Assembly (NCBI GenBank): GCA_949286885.1
Contig: CASEEG010000045.1
Span: forward strand, 1 to 44,272
DNA: 44,272 nucleotides
Direction of reading: 5' to 3'
DNA from: an uncultured bacterium
Lineage (GTDB): Bacteria > Cyanobacteriota > Vampirovibrionia > Gastranaerophilales > Gastranaerophilaceae
How positions within the stretch are numbered: position 1 is the stretch's first letter; each line of letters opens with the position of its first letter. The notes beneath the pieces are model-generated. The model was given only the letters and a program-made list of their open reading frames with translations, had not been told where the DNA came from and searched no databases. The position numbers and the translations under genes were made by a program. Below, piece after piece: positions 30,839 to 38,769 of this stretch.

Positions 30839-30858
30839 AATTAATACTTGTATTAATT
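30839..30858. repeat. Palindrome between divergent zinc-ribbon genes
   Basis: AATTAATAC-TT-GTATTAATT, perfect 9-base arms, lies between the two divergently transcribed zinc-ribbon genes (starts 30810 and 30978), where it could serve as a shared operator. AT-rich chance symmetry is the alternative. Confidence 0.35.
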
Positions 30859-30977
30859 GAATTTTAATTATAAAATAAATTAATATAAGCCAGATTTATC
30901 TTCAATTAGGGAGAATTTTGTATAATTGCTGATTTTTTTGATGGAAACATACTATAAAGCCAAGAAGGATATCTTTT

Positions 30978-31718
30978 ATGTACACGAATAAATGCACTAA
31001 ATGCGGGAAAGAGTTTGAGACAAAAAATCCTAAGAGAGTTATTTGTCCGGAGTGCTTGTATCCTGATAGAACACCAATTTTGCAAGATCCCAGTGTTAGT
31101 GTTGCAGCACAAAGTACTTCGCAATTTCCCAGAAGCTATAGTGCAGGTACGGGAAATGAAAGCAGTTATAAGAGGTATAATAAAGAACAAAATCAAAGGA
31201 GTGCGCGTCCTAACTTTCAGAAGAGAGATAATGGATTTAATAAACGTCCTCAACGTTCGGGTCCTGCCAGACGCCCCCAAAGACCTCAGAACAAGCCAAA
31301 ACCGCTTCTTATTAATAAAGAGCAGCTTACTCAGATAGAAGAACTCTACAAAAAGATGTTACCGTTACCCAATCCTGATGCTCATGAAGTCATAGGGGAA
31401 AAGATAGGTCTTGAGCCAAAAAAAGTTTTCTTTGGGATAAATTTGATAAGACAAAAGATGATGTTGCCAAAAATACCTTATCCAAAAAGAAAACTTGCTA
31501 TAACACCTGATCAGATGATGGCAATTAAGAATTTATACGAGCCATTGTTACCTCTGCCTCCAATTGGTTGTCATAAAATATTGGCTGCGCAGCTGAAAAT
31601 GGATGAGTGGCGTGTACATGTCGGGATTGGCCTTGTAAGAAAGCAAATGGGTCTTGAACGGTGGAATCAAGAAAGAGAGGATGCACCTGAAGAGTACAGA
31701 AAGAAAGCTGATTCTTAG
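30978..31718 (+). CDS. Zinc-ribbon protein with duplicated helical domain
   Basis: This 246-residue protein is of no family I can name. It has three parts. A zinc ribbon (2-26: CTKCGKEFETK...VICPEC) opens the protein. A long basic linker, rich in Arg, Pro, Gln and Asn, follows (about 40-108). Then come two copies of a roughly 55-residue helical domain: EQLTQIEELYKKMLPLPNPDAHEVIGEKIGLEPKKVFFGINLIRQKM and DQMMAIKNLYEPLLPLPPIGCHKILAAQLKMDEWRVHVGIGLVRKQM. The basic linker and ribbon suggest nucleic-acid binding, perhaps on the ribosome or DNA (inference). An AAGGAT site precedes the ATG. Confidence 0.75.
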   Translation: MYTNKCTKCGKEFETKNPKRVICPECLYPDRTPILQDPSVSVAAQSTSQFPRSYSAGTGNESSYKRYNKEQNQRSARPNFQKRDNGFNKRPQRSGPARRPQRPQNKPKPLLINKEQLTQIEELYKKMLPLPNPDAHEVIGEKIGLEPKKVFFGINLIRQKMMLPKIPYPKRKLAITPDQMMAIKNLYEPLLPLPPIGCHKILAAQLKMDEWRVHVGIGLVRKQMGLERWNQEREDAPEEYRKKADS

Positions 31719-31784
31719 TCCGACGCAAAAATATTTTTTTTGATGTTTTGTTTTATTGTATGACAAAATTTTCAGGTTATTTAA

Positions 31785-32333
31785 ATGGAAATCACGAGTT
31801 TACCTCCTGTTTTTAGAGATTTTTCCGTAGGGCGGAAATCTGACACTGAATTAGCGAATGCTCAAGGGTCTTTGTCTGGTCAAAATGCCCAAAAACAAAA
31901 ACTTGAAGTCAAAAAAATTGGTGGCAATATAACAAAAGTAACCCTGGGTTTGGTTGGTTCGCTTGCACTTGTGTCGTACCTTATACCGCTTGTCAGGCAC
32001 AAAAAATTTAACCTTGTTAATCCTAATTTTGTAGATAAATCGCAAAAGTTTGGAGAATTTAAAAAGGGTTTTATTAAATTTTCTGATAATCTGGAGGTTA
32101 GAAGGGATTTGATAGTATCTTTTGTGGTTGATAAACTTAGAAGTGTAAAAATGCTCATAAGGAAAAATTTTTTCTCATACAACCAAAGCAACCCTGAAAA
32201 GCATGTCCCTATGAGTCAGTTGCCCGAATTTTTTGTTAGATCTGTCATTAAGAATTTAAACGATTTTGTGGTGTTGTGTCGTAAAATAGGCAGTAAAATC
32301 GAAATTGATTATACGGATTTTACTAAATCTTAA
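31785..32333 (+). CDS. Hypothetical single-span membrane protein
   Basis: A 182-residue protein with a polar Gln/Ser-rich N-terminus, one membrane helix (about 50-69, VTLGLVGSLALVSYLIPLV) and a basic, probably helical C-terminal part that may face the cytoplasm. No domain is recognised. Only a weak AGG lies ahead of the ATG. It is 24 bases upstream of the GNAT-like gene on the same strand and may be transcribed with it, although that gene also has its own -10. Confidence 0.65.
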   Translation: MEITSLPPVFRDFSVGRKSDTELANAQGSLSGQNAQKQKLEVKKIGGNITKVTLGLVGSLALVSYLIPLVRHKKFNLVNPNFVDKSQKFGEFKKGFIKFSDNLEVRRDLIVSFVVDKLRSVKMLIRKNFFSYNQSNPEKHVPMSQLPEFFVRSVIKNLNDFVVLCRKIGSKIEIDYTDFTKS

Positions 32334-32342
32334 TGTCGAATA

Positions 32343-32351
32343 TGTTATTAT
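32343..32351 (+). promoter_or_regulatory. Extended -10 of the GNAT-like gene (leaderless)
   Basis: TGT followed by TATTAT (32346-32351) ends 6 bases before the ATG at 32358, and no Shine-Dalgarno sequence is present. Confidence 0.45.
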
Positions 32352-32357
32352 ATATTT

Positions 32358-33362
32358 ATGACACAAATTAAGAACATAGTATTTTATAATTGTAAAAAAC
32401 TTGAAAATGCATTTCACAATAGCGGTTTCAATATTGAGAAATCGGTGGTTGCTCCCTTTTTAATATCTTTTTTTCATTATTTTCTTCCTATTAGGGCAAA
32501 GTTCTTAAGTGAGTCTTATGTTGCCTATGATAAAGATAGAGTGCAAGGTTTTGTTACTGTTGAAAGAGACGAAAGAAGCAGAAAAAGACTCAAGATTACC
32601 AAGGTTTTTCTTGAACAAAATTCTTTTGATGTCGGTAAATTGCTTATCCAATATGTTATTTCTAAATACTGTGCTATGGGTGCAGTATCATACCGTGTTG
32701 TGGTTGAAGATACAAGAAATGATATGTTGACTTTGTTTGTAGATGGGTGTGGTTTTAGAAAGAATGCTCAAGAGTTTACATATAAAATTAATAATAATGA
32801 TTTGAAATATGATGAGAATAATATTTCTGAAGGGTTTAGGTTTTATAAGAACATTAAAAGTGCAGATGTTTGCAGGCTTTATAATTCAAATATAAATGCA
32901 TATCAAAAGCATAGTTTTTCAAAGGCAAAAGAACAATTTGAGCCATATTTTGCCACAGGTATGTCTGACAAAGTTACTTTCTCATATGTTTTGGAAGACG
33001 AACAAAAAGGCAGAGTATATGGCTATTTTAGCGTTGTGACGTATAACAATGTTGATTATATGTTAGACTTTGTTTTAGACAGTGCATTTGAAATATATTT
33101 TGAAGATGCCTTGTGTTATATTTCGCACTGTTTAAATAATCGTGTAAAAAAATGGAATTTGTATGTAAAAATAAAAACCTATTTTGGCAACTATAAGATA
33201 TTTAAAGAGTATTGTGAATTAAAAAATTACGAGTTGGTTAAGTCTAGCTTTATATTGACAAAAGATTACTTAAAAGAAATTAAAGAAACGAGCCTTTTAA
33301 ATAGTGCAAAAATTGTTTTTAACGATATAACACCTGCTTTTAAGGCAAAAAGCAGCCTTTAG
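32358..33362 (+). CDS. Hypothetical protein with GNAT-like domain(s)
   Basis: The first half of this 334-residue protein looks like a GNAT acetyltransferase: AYDKDRVQGFVTVERDERSRKRLKITKVFLEQNSFDVGKLLIQYVISKYCAMGAVSYRVVVEDTRNDMLTLFVDGCGFRKNAQEFTYKI. The second half (about 165-300) has a similar strand-helix order (VLEDEQKGRVYGYFSVVTYNNVDYMLDFVL...) and may be a second, degenerate GNAT domain. The acetyl-CoA loop (V/I-x-x-x-x-R/Q-x-x-G-x-G) is poor in both, so catalytic activity is doubtful. Its stop overlaps the convergent membrane-protein stop by four bases. Confidence 0.62.
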   Translation: MTQIKNIVFYNCKKLENAFHNSGFNIEKSVVAPFLISFFHYFLPIRAKFLSESYVAYDKDRVQGFVTVERDERSRKRLKITKVFLEQNSFDVGKLLIQYVISKYCAMGAVSYRVVVEDTRNDMLTLFVDGCGFRKNAQEFTYKINNNDLKYDENNISEGFRFYKNIKSADVCRLYNSNINAYQKHSFSKAKEQFEPYFATGMSDKVTFSYVLEDEQKGRVYGYFSVVTYNNVDYMLDFVLDSAFEIYFEDALCYISHCLNNRVKKWNLYVKIKTYFGNYKIFKEYCELKNYELVKSSFILTKDYLKEIKETSLLNSAKIVFNDITPAFKAKSSL

Positions 33363-34267
33363 TTTTTTAATTTCAGATTATAGAGCTCAAAATCAATGTA
33401 GTCATCAGGCCCGTTGAAAAATCTTGATATACCCAGGGGCATTATTTTGAATTTATGATTTTTTGCCTGTTCGTACCTAAGCTTAAAGGCAGAAGTTGTT
33501 ATTATTTTGTTTTTATAGTTAAATGAGTCAATCTTTTCCAAAAATTCCATGGCATTGAATATATTTGTAACAGATTTCACTGCGTTTAGTGACAGTGAAA
33601 ATTCCATTGAAATATCCTTTTCAAGCATTGTTGCGTTGAATGTTTTTATTTCTTCTATAAAATTAATCATAAAATCGTCAAAACAGTTAAAATTTTCGCA
33701 AACCAGAAACAGTTTGTCAGAAGCTATGTATTTAGAATTTTTGTATTTAGTATTAATCACTTTTGTTATATGCGAGTAAAATTCTTTTTTTAGGATATCA
33801 AACTCTCCTTTACGGCTTATGGAAAGGTCATATCCTGGTTTTAGTATCAAATTAAAAAGAAAGGTAAAATTACAATATTTTCTTATTTCTTCCTTGAATT
33901 CTTTTTCCAGATTTTTGTTTATTTTTTTTACTTCCCTTTTATTCTTTTCAGCAATTTGCGATTCCTCAAAATTGTACAGGTCTATTACACTTTGCGCAAA
34001 AAAACCAAATATGTAGTGGAACAGAATAAAAAGTCCGGAACATACGATGTAAGACATATCGATTAATCTGCCTTCATAGTCTATGTTTATTGGAAATATA
34101 ATATTTACAAACTGGGCAAAAGGAGCAAAAGGAATAGAGATTATTTTGAAAAAGGGAATATTTAAAAAGCTTATTATCCACAAAAGCGCATAAAGAAAAG
34201 AAATAATCGGACAAAATACTTTTAGTATTATAAAAAAATTATGTGCATAAGTGTAAAATTTTTTCAT
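33359..34267 (-). CDS. Membrane protein with cytoplasmic domain, last in the pan operon
   Basis: The 302-residue protein has two or three N-terminal membrane segments (about 9-35, 38-58 and 70-95), a charged helix (about 100-130) and a cytoplasmic domain (about 140-290). The pattern SDKLFLVCENFNCFDDFMINFIEEIK ... FSLSLNAVKSV ... KIITTSAFKLRYE loosely recalls a degenerate nucleotide-cyclase fold, but catalytic aspartates are not evident, so this is only a suggestion. Its ATG shares one base with the panC stop (TAATG) and has GGAG 5 bases upstream, so it is translated together with panC. Confidence 0.6.
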   Translation of the reverse strand: MKKFYTYAHNFFIILKVFCPIISFLYALLWIISFLNIPFFKIISIPFAPFAQFVNIIFPINIDYEGRLIDMSYIVCSGLFILFHYIFGFFAQSVIDLYNFEESQIAEKNKREVKKINKNLEKEFKEEIRKYCNFTFLFNLILKPGYDLSISRKGEFDILKKEFYSHITKVINTKYKNSKYIASDKLFLVCENFNCFDDFMINFIEEIKTFNATMLEKDISMEFSLSLNAVKSVTNIFNAMEFLEKIDSFNYKNKIITTSAFKLRYEQAKNHKFKIMPLGISRFFNGPDDYIDFELYNLKLKN

Positions 34268-35100
34268 TAAAGCTCCATATTATCTATCAACCTTGTATTT
34301 GTAGGCGGAACTTTAGCCGCAATAAGCATAAGTGCTTTTCTGTCAGTTCCTTGCCAATCTTCGAAAGTTTCAGGATTGACAATTTCCACATAATCAACAT
34401 CTAAACCCTCAAGTATTTTAAGAGCACTATCGCGCAGTATTTCTGTATCTTTTATGCCTTTTTGCCATAATTCTTTGGAATAATTTAGAGCTTTGCTCAG
34501 TTTTAGTGCCTCTTTTCTTGCGTTTTCGTCAAGATAAGAATTTCTGCTGGAAAGTGCAAGACCGTCAGACTCCCTTACAATCGGACAGGGCACAATTTCT
34601 ATATCAAAGTTTAAATCTTTTACCATTTTTTTAATGATAAACAACTGTTGAGCGTCTTTTTGACCAAAATAAGCCCTTGTGCATTTTGTTATATTAAAAA
34701 GCTTTGAAACAACGGTTGCAACACCGTCAAAATGCCCCGGACGGCTTTTCCCGCAGAGTTTGTTTATGGCGGAATATGGCGGACAAACAAGAGTCAACTC
34801 TTTTGTATCCTGATACATTTCATCTACTGATGGTGCAAAAACAATATCTGCCCCCAGTTTTTCGCATAATTGTGCATCTTTTTCAAGTGTGCGCGGATAT
34901 TTGTCAAAATCTTCATTTATTCCGAATTGTACAGGGTTTACAAAAATGCTTACTATAGTAAAACTATTATCTTTAACGCTTTTTTCAATTAAGCTTGCAT
35001 GACCTTTGTGCAGTGCACCCATTGTCGGTACAAGACCAATCGAAGTATTCAAGTCTTTTGTAATTTCTCTTATTTGACTAATCTTGTGAATAATTTTCAA
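34267..35100 (-). CDS. panC: Pantothenate synthetase
   Basis: PanC joins pantoate and beta-alanine with ATP to give pantothenate, the CoA precursor. It shows GLVPTMGALHKGHASLI (ATP-binding HIGH-like motif), FVNPVQFG, RPGHFDGVATVV, FGQKDAQQ and SSRNSYL. I place the start at TTG 35100 (277 residues, MKIIHKIS...), because this gives the family's usual N-terminus and length and a GAGG site lies 9 bases upstream; longer in-frame starts run into panB in another frame. It overlaps the end of panB by 23 bases. Confidence 0.95.
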   Translation of the reverse strand: MKIIHKISQIREITKDLNTSIGLVPTMGALHKGHASLIEKSVKDNSFTIVSIFVNPVQFGINEDFDKYPRTLEKDAQLCEKLGADIVFAPSVDEMYQDTKELTLVCPPYSAINKLCGKSRPGHFDGVATVVSKLFNITKCTRAYFGQKDAQQLFIIKKMVKDLNFDIEIVPCPIVRESDGLALSSRNSYLDENARKEALKLSKALNYSKELWQKGIKDTEILRDSALKILEGLDVDYVEIVNPETFEDWQGTDRKALMLIAAKVPPTNTRLIDNMEL

Positions 35101-35920
35101 GTTTTTGCGCCTCATTTGTATCAAGTGTAAAGCTTTCCGCGATTGACGGGAAATTGCCATTTTCAACGTCACTACAGTAGGCTTTTGCAACGTTAAAAAT
35201 TATATCCTTTAGGCTTGAATATTGACGTGCAAATTTTGGACAAAACTCGTCATATTTACCTAAAATATCGTCACTGACAAGAATTTGACCGTCGCAATAC
35301 TTTCCTGCGCCAATGCCGATTGTCGGAATATTTAACCTTTGAGTTATAAATTTTGAGCTTTCTTGTGGAACCATTTCAAGTACTATTGAAAACGCCCCTG
35401 CTTTTTCAAGTGATTGCGCCATATTTAATATTTCAAAAGTTTTTTGCGAATCTTTTGCACTTACAAAATGTCCGCCTATAGTATTTATGTATTGAGGTGT
35501 AAAACCCAGGTGCCCCATAACGGGAATACCGTTTTGTGTTAAATGTTTTATTGTTTCAAGAATATGGGTATTTGCGCCCTCTATTTTAACTGCTTGCGCG
35601 CCTGCTTGGATAAATTTCCCTGCATTTTTAACCGCTTTTTCAATTGATATTTGATATGACATAAATGGCATATCCGCAACAACAAGGGCATTTTTTGCGC
35701 CTCTTGCAACAGCTTGAGTAAAAATAAGCATTTCATCAAGCGTTACTTGAGTTGTTGAACTATAACCAAGAGCAACCTGTGCAAGCGAATCGCCAACAAG
35801 AATTATATCAACTCCTGCCCTGTCAAAATATTTTGCACTTGAATAATCATAAGCAGTAAGGGCGGTGATTTTTTTACCTTGTTGTTTGAGTTCAATAATT
35901 TTTTTTGCGGTTTTTTTCAT
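35078..35920 (-). CDS. panB: 3-methyl-2-oxobutanoate hydroxymethyltransferase
   Basis: PanB makes ketopantoate from 2-oxoisovalerate and methylene-tetrahydrofolate, the first step towards pantothenate. Motifs: ITALTAYDYSSAKYFDRAGVDIILVGDSL, VVADMPFMSYQ, KIEGA, MGHLGFTPQ, and EMVPQESSKFITQ. The start is ATG 35920 (280 residues, the usual length); the longer frame overlaps the end of yvcK. It lies 4 bases behind yvcK. No panE-type ketopantoate reductase is in the window. Confidence 0.96.
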   Translation of the reverse strand: MKKTAKKIIELKQQGKKITALTAYDYSSAKYFDRAGVDIILVGDSLAQVALGYSSTTQVTLDEMLIFTQAVARGAKNALVVADMPFMSYQISIEKAVKNAGKFIQAGAQAVKIEGANTHILETIKHLTQNGIPVMGHLGFTPQYINTIGGHFVSAKDSQKTFEILNMAQSLEKAGAFSIVLEMVPQESSKFITQRLNIPTIGIGAGKYCDGQILVSDDILGKYDEFCPKFARQYSSLKDIIFNVAKAYCSDVENGNFPSIAESFTLDTNEAQKLENYSQD

Positions 35921-35924
35921 AAAA

Positions 35925-37271
35925 TTAATTTTTCTTTGTATTAAGCTGTTTTTTGGAGCTTTTTTTGTACCACCAGTAAATAGATTTAGCAAGCCTTGAG
36001 GGTGAATGCCTTACAAGCCCTTCTTTGTTATCTTCAATTAATTTATTCATAACAATTTCCAGACCCATTTTTTTGATTCTTGATGTGTCTATTTCAACAG
36101 GCAAAGAGTCAGCTTCTTCATATTTTTTTGCTAAATTTTGCGGCATAAAGTTGTTTATTAAAATTGCATCGAAAAGTTTTTTGTCGCTTATTCCGCTTGC
36201 GATTTTTGCATGCTTAAATAATGCCTCAACATGGTCTGCAGCAGAGTAATTATCTGTTTCTCCTGGTTGCGTCATAACGTTGCATACATATATTTTTTTA
36301 GCTTTTGAATTTAAAATAGCCTGCGAAATTTCTTTTATCAAAAGGTTTGGAGTAATTGACGTATATAAACTTCCTGGGCCTAAGACTATTAAATCGGCAC
36401 TGTTTATGGCTTCAATTACATCTTCCGAGGGTTTGCAATTTTTGGGTTCACAAGAAAGTTCAATAATTTTTTTGCCTACCTCTGGTATGTGGCTTTCGCC
36501 TTTTACGATTGAGCCGTCCTCCATTTTTGCTACAAGGCGCATATCATCCGTTGTTGCAGGCAAAACCCGACCTCTTATTAAAAGAACTTTTGAAGATTCT
36601 TTGATTGCGCTTACCATATCTCCGCAAATGTTTGTCATTGCAGTCAAAAACAAGTTGCCAAAGCTGTGTCCTTCAAGCCCTTCGCCTGTTTTAAATCTGT
36701 ATTGAAAAAGTTTTGTAATTATATCTTCGTCATCTGCAAGTGCTGCAATGCAGTTTCTGATATCTCCGGGGGGCAAAACGCCCATTTCTTCGCGCAGTCT
36801 GCCTGATGATCCGCCGTCATCTCCCACTGTTACAATGGCTGTGATATTATTTGTTATTTTTTTCAGCCCTTTAAGCATTGTGGATAAGCCTGTGCCGCCG
36901 CCAACAGCAACAATTTTTGGTCCATGGTCAAGTTTCATTTTGCGATAAACCACTTCACCAAGTGTTTTTTGCTTGCGTTCGCTTCCGACTCCAAGACTCA
37001 TGAAATTTGTTTTTTTCCAAGCTTGAATAAAAATAATTGCCCCAAATAGGATAAATACAATACCTACAGGCTCTGGCGGCATAAAATGCACAATTTTTTT
37101 TGCCGTTTCCACTATAAAATAAATTGGTTCAAGTTTAAATAAAAAAGTCAGTCCAAGAGCAGCAAGCACAGAACCTATTATAATAAGCGCAAACCACCTT
37201 TTTACTTTAAGCCCTGGAACAAGCCAGATTGCGTCTTTTGGCATTTTAACTTTTCTTTTTAAAATTTTCAT
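35925..37271 (-). CDS. yvcK: GlmR/YvcK family protein (CofD-like) with membrane anchor
   Basis: YvcK/GlmR proteins bind UDP-sugars and steer carbon to peptidoglycan precursors; in Bacillus GlmR stimulates GlmS. The 448-residue protein has two N-terminal membrane helices (about 25-47 and 67-84) and then the CofD-like fold: VAVGGGTGLSTMLKGLK, VTVGDDGGSSGRLREE, PPGDIRNCIAALAD, EGHSFGNLFL, LGPGSLYTSI and NVMTQPGETDNYSAADH. Bacillus GlmR lacks the membrane part; an anchored form is known from cyanobacteria. The GGAGG lies about 14 bases before the ATG. It is between the pxpA-like gene and panB. Confidence 0.93.
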   Translation of the reverse strand: MKILKRKVKMPKDAIWLVPGLKVKRWFALIIIGSVLAALGLTFLFKLEPIYFIVETAKKIVHFMPPEPVGIVFILFGAIIFIQAWKKTNFMSLGVGSERKQKTLGEVVYRKMKLDHGPKIVAVGGGTGLSTMLKGLKKITNNITAIVTVGDDGGSSGRLREEMGVLPPGDIRNCIAALADDEDIITKLFQYRFKTGEGLEGHSFGNLFLTAMTNICGDMVSAIKESSKVLLIRGRVLPATTDDMRLVAKMEDGSIVKGESHIPEVGKKIIELSCEPKNCKPSEDVIEAINSADLIVLGPGSLYTSITPNLLIKEISQAILNSKAKKIYVCNVMTQPGETDNYSAADHVEALFKHAKIASGISDKKLFDAILINNFMPQNLAKKYEEADSLPVEIDTSRIKKMGLEIVMNKLIEDNKEGLVRHSPSRLAKSIYWWYKKSSKKQLNTKKN

Positions 37272-37275
37272 CAGG

Positions 37276-37935
37276 TTAAATTTGACCTCCGACGCGATTG
37301 TAATTTACTGGCGTTGGTTTTAGAACTTCGCGTGCTTTCATTGCACTTTCAACATCACAAAAATGAATTGTATCAGGTTTGATTTCAAGCTCTCTTATTT
37401 GTCTTATGGTGCCCCAGTCTTGAAAGTTTACTTCAAGGGCACATTTTATGCCTGTTTCTTTTTCAAGAATTTCTTTAAACTCAGCATTATTTATGTATAA
37501 ATTCAGCCAAGGGTTTAATTTTTTAATAGCATTAGCAACTTTTTTTGCAAAATCAATGTTTGAATTTAATTCATTTTTCATTGCCCCATGGAGTCTTACA
37601 TGCTCTATTTCAAGCCCCATAGCATTTGCAAAAGAACTTATTGCGCTTATTTGATAAATAACCGTTGTTTCAAGTTCTTCGTCATTTAGTTCGACTTTTC
37701 TTGAACCAAAACCTTGAATATCTTGATAGCCGATGTGTGCACCTATTGAAACATCATTTTCTTTTGCAAATTCAAGTGCCCTTTTAATGCTTAAAGGATC
37801 ACCAGAGTGAAAGCCTGCCGCAATATTTATTGAGCTTACGTATTTTGCAATCTCAAGTTCTTTTTCGTTTTTATATACCCCATATTCTTGTGCACAATCG
37901 CAATTAAAATCAAACACTAATCTTTTTTCCTTCAA
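37276..37935 (-). CDS. LamB/YcsF (PxpA-like) family protein, divergent
   Basis: The family includes PxpA, the subunit of 5-oxoprolinase that acts with PxpB and PxpC. Matches: FDFNCDCAQEYG, SSINIAAGFHSGDPLSIKRAL, SIGAHIGYQDIQGFGSRK, YQISAISSFAN, and HVRLHGAMKNEL. It is shorter (219 against about 250), the family's DLGE signature reads DCAQ, KPHGALYN reads RLHGAMKN, and the C-terminal HGD motif is not seen. No pxpB/pxpC is nearby. It is therefore probably a divergent member with a different substrate or role. It starts the operon with yvcK (4 bases apart) and pan genes. Confidence 0.8.
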   Translation of the reverse strand: MKEKRLVFDFNCDCAQEYGVYKNEKELEIAKYVSSINIAAGFHSGDPLSIKRALEFAKENDVSIGAHIGYQDIQGFGSRKVELNDEELETTVIYQISAISSFANAMGLEIEHVRLHGAMKNELNSNIDFAKKVANAIKKLNPWLNLYINNAEFKEILEKETGIKCALEVNFQDWGTIRQIRELEIKPDTIHFCDVESAMKAREVLKPTPVNYNRVGGQI

Positions 37936-37956
37936 TCCTCTAACTGATTATAAAGA

Positions 37957-37980
37957 AATTATACAACAAAATGTATAATT
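37957..37980 (-). promoter_or_regulatory. Inverted repeat at the pxpA-yvcK-pan operon promoter
   Basis: AATTATACA (37957-37965) and TGTATAATT (37972-37980) form a perfect 9-base inverted repeat about 25 bases upstream of the first gene. On the - strand it contains a TATAAT-type -10 box. It may be a promoter with an overlapping operator. Confidence 0.4.
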
Positions 37981-37989
37981 GTGTTAGCT

Positions 37990-38769
37990 CTAAGTGCATT
38001 TTTCATATATTTTTACTACACCAATTAATGATAAAATTTTCCGAATAAATTTTAATACAGTTTTATTTTTTGTAAGTTTTAAAATTATTTTGTATAAAAC
38101 TTGCTTTCTTTTGCTATAGTAGATATTTCGAACTTCCGCGCGCTCTTTTTTTCTAAGATATTTTGTTTCTTTTTTTGTACTTACCCCCCCCAGATAAAAA
38201 ATCGCCACAGGTGTTTTTATGTATTTGTATTTACCTTTTAAGTTAAAATATTTTAAAAACCATTGCCAGTCTGACATTATTTTTTTTGTTTCATCGTAAA
38301 GGTCAAGTTTTAAAAAACATTCTTTTTTAATAAAAGTGCAGGGGTGAGGCAGGGATTTATAAAAAAGTTCAAAATCGTCAATAAAATCGTATTCAATAGT
38401 ACTATTTTTTCCGTTTTCATCTCTTATTAAAATGTCGCCAAAAACAAGGTCGCAGTTTAGTTTTGGTAGAATTTTCTCTATAGTTTTGCTGCAAAAAAGT
38501 ACATCTCCTGCATTTAAAAACAAGATATAATCACCATTTGCAGCTTTTATACCTTTGTTCATGGCATTATATATGCCAAAATCAGGTTCTGAAATTATTT
38601 TTGAAATTTTATCTTTGTATTTTTTTATAATTTCAAGTGTGTTATCGCTTGATTTGCCGTCAATTACAATGTATTCAATTTCATTTATTGCACTTTGATT
38701 TATAACACTTAAAATTGTGCGCTCAATTGATTTTTCTTCGTTTTTAGCTATTGTGATAATGCTTATCAT
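37990..38769 (-). CDS. Family 2 glycosyltransferase (WcaE-like)
   Basis: An inverting GT-A enzyme, probably transferring a sugar onto a surface polysaccharide. The N-terminus ISIITIAKNEEKSIERTILSVINQS is typical; IVIDGKSSDNTLEII carries the nucleotide-binding Asp, FLNAGD is the DxD-like metal site, and SDWQWFLKYFNLKGKYKYI holds the expected catalytic-base region. A basic C-terminal helix may touch the membrane. The ATG overlaps the upp stop (ATGA), so it is coupled to upp, a pairing without an obvious metabolic reason beyond UMP supply for UDP-sugars. Confidence 0.88.
   Translation of the reverse strand: MISIITIAKNEEKSIERTILSVINQSAINEIEYIVIDGKSSDNTLEIIKKYKDKISKIISEPDFGIYNAMNKGIKAANGDYILFLNAGDVLFCSKTIEKILPKLNCDLVFGDILIRDENGKNSTIEYDFIDDFELFYKSLPHPCTFIKKECFLKLDLYDETKKIMSDWQWFLKYFNLKGKYKYIKTPVAIFYLGGVSTKKETKYLRKKERAEVRNIYYSKRKQVLYKIILKLTKNKTVLKFIRKILSLIGVVKIYEKCT

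Noticed and set aside
37957-37980. Strong claim of a specific operator from 9-base palindromes (also 26398-26417 and 30839-30858)
   Set aside because: In spacers this AT-rich, perfect arms of nine bases are expected several times by chance; kept only as low-confidence sites.
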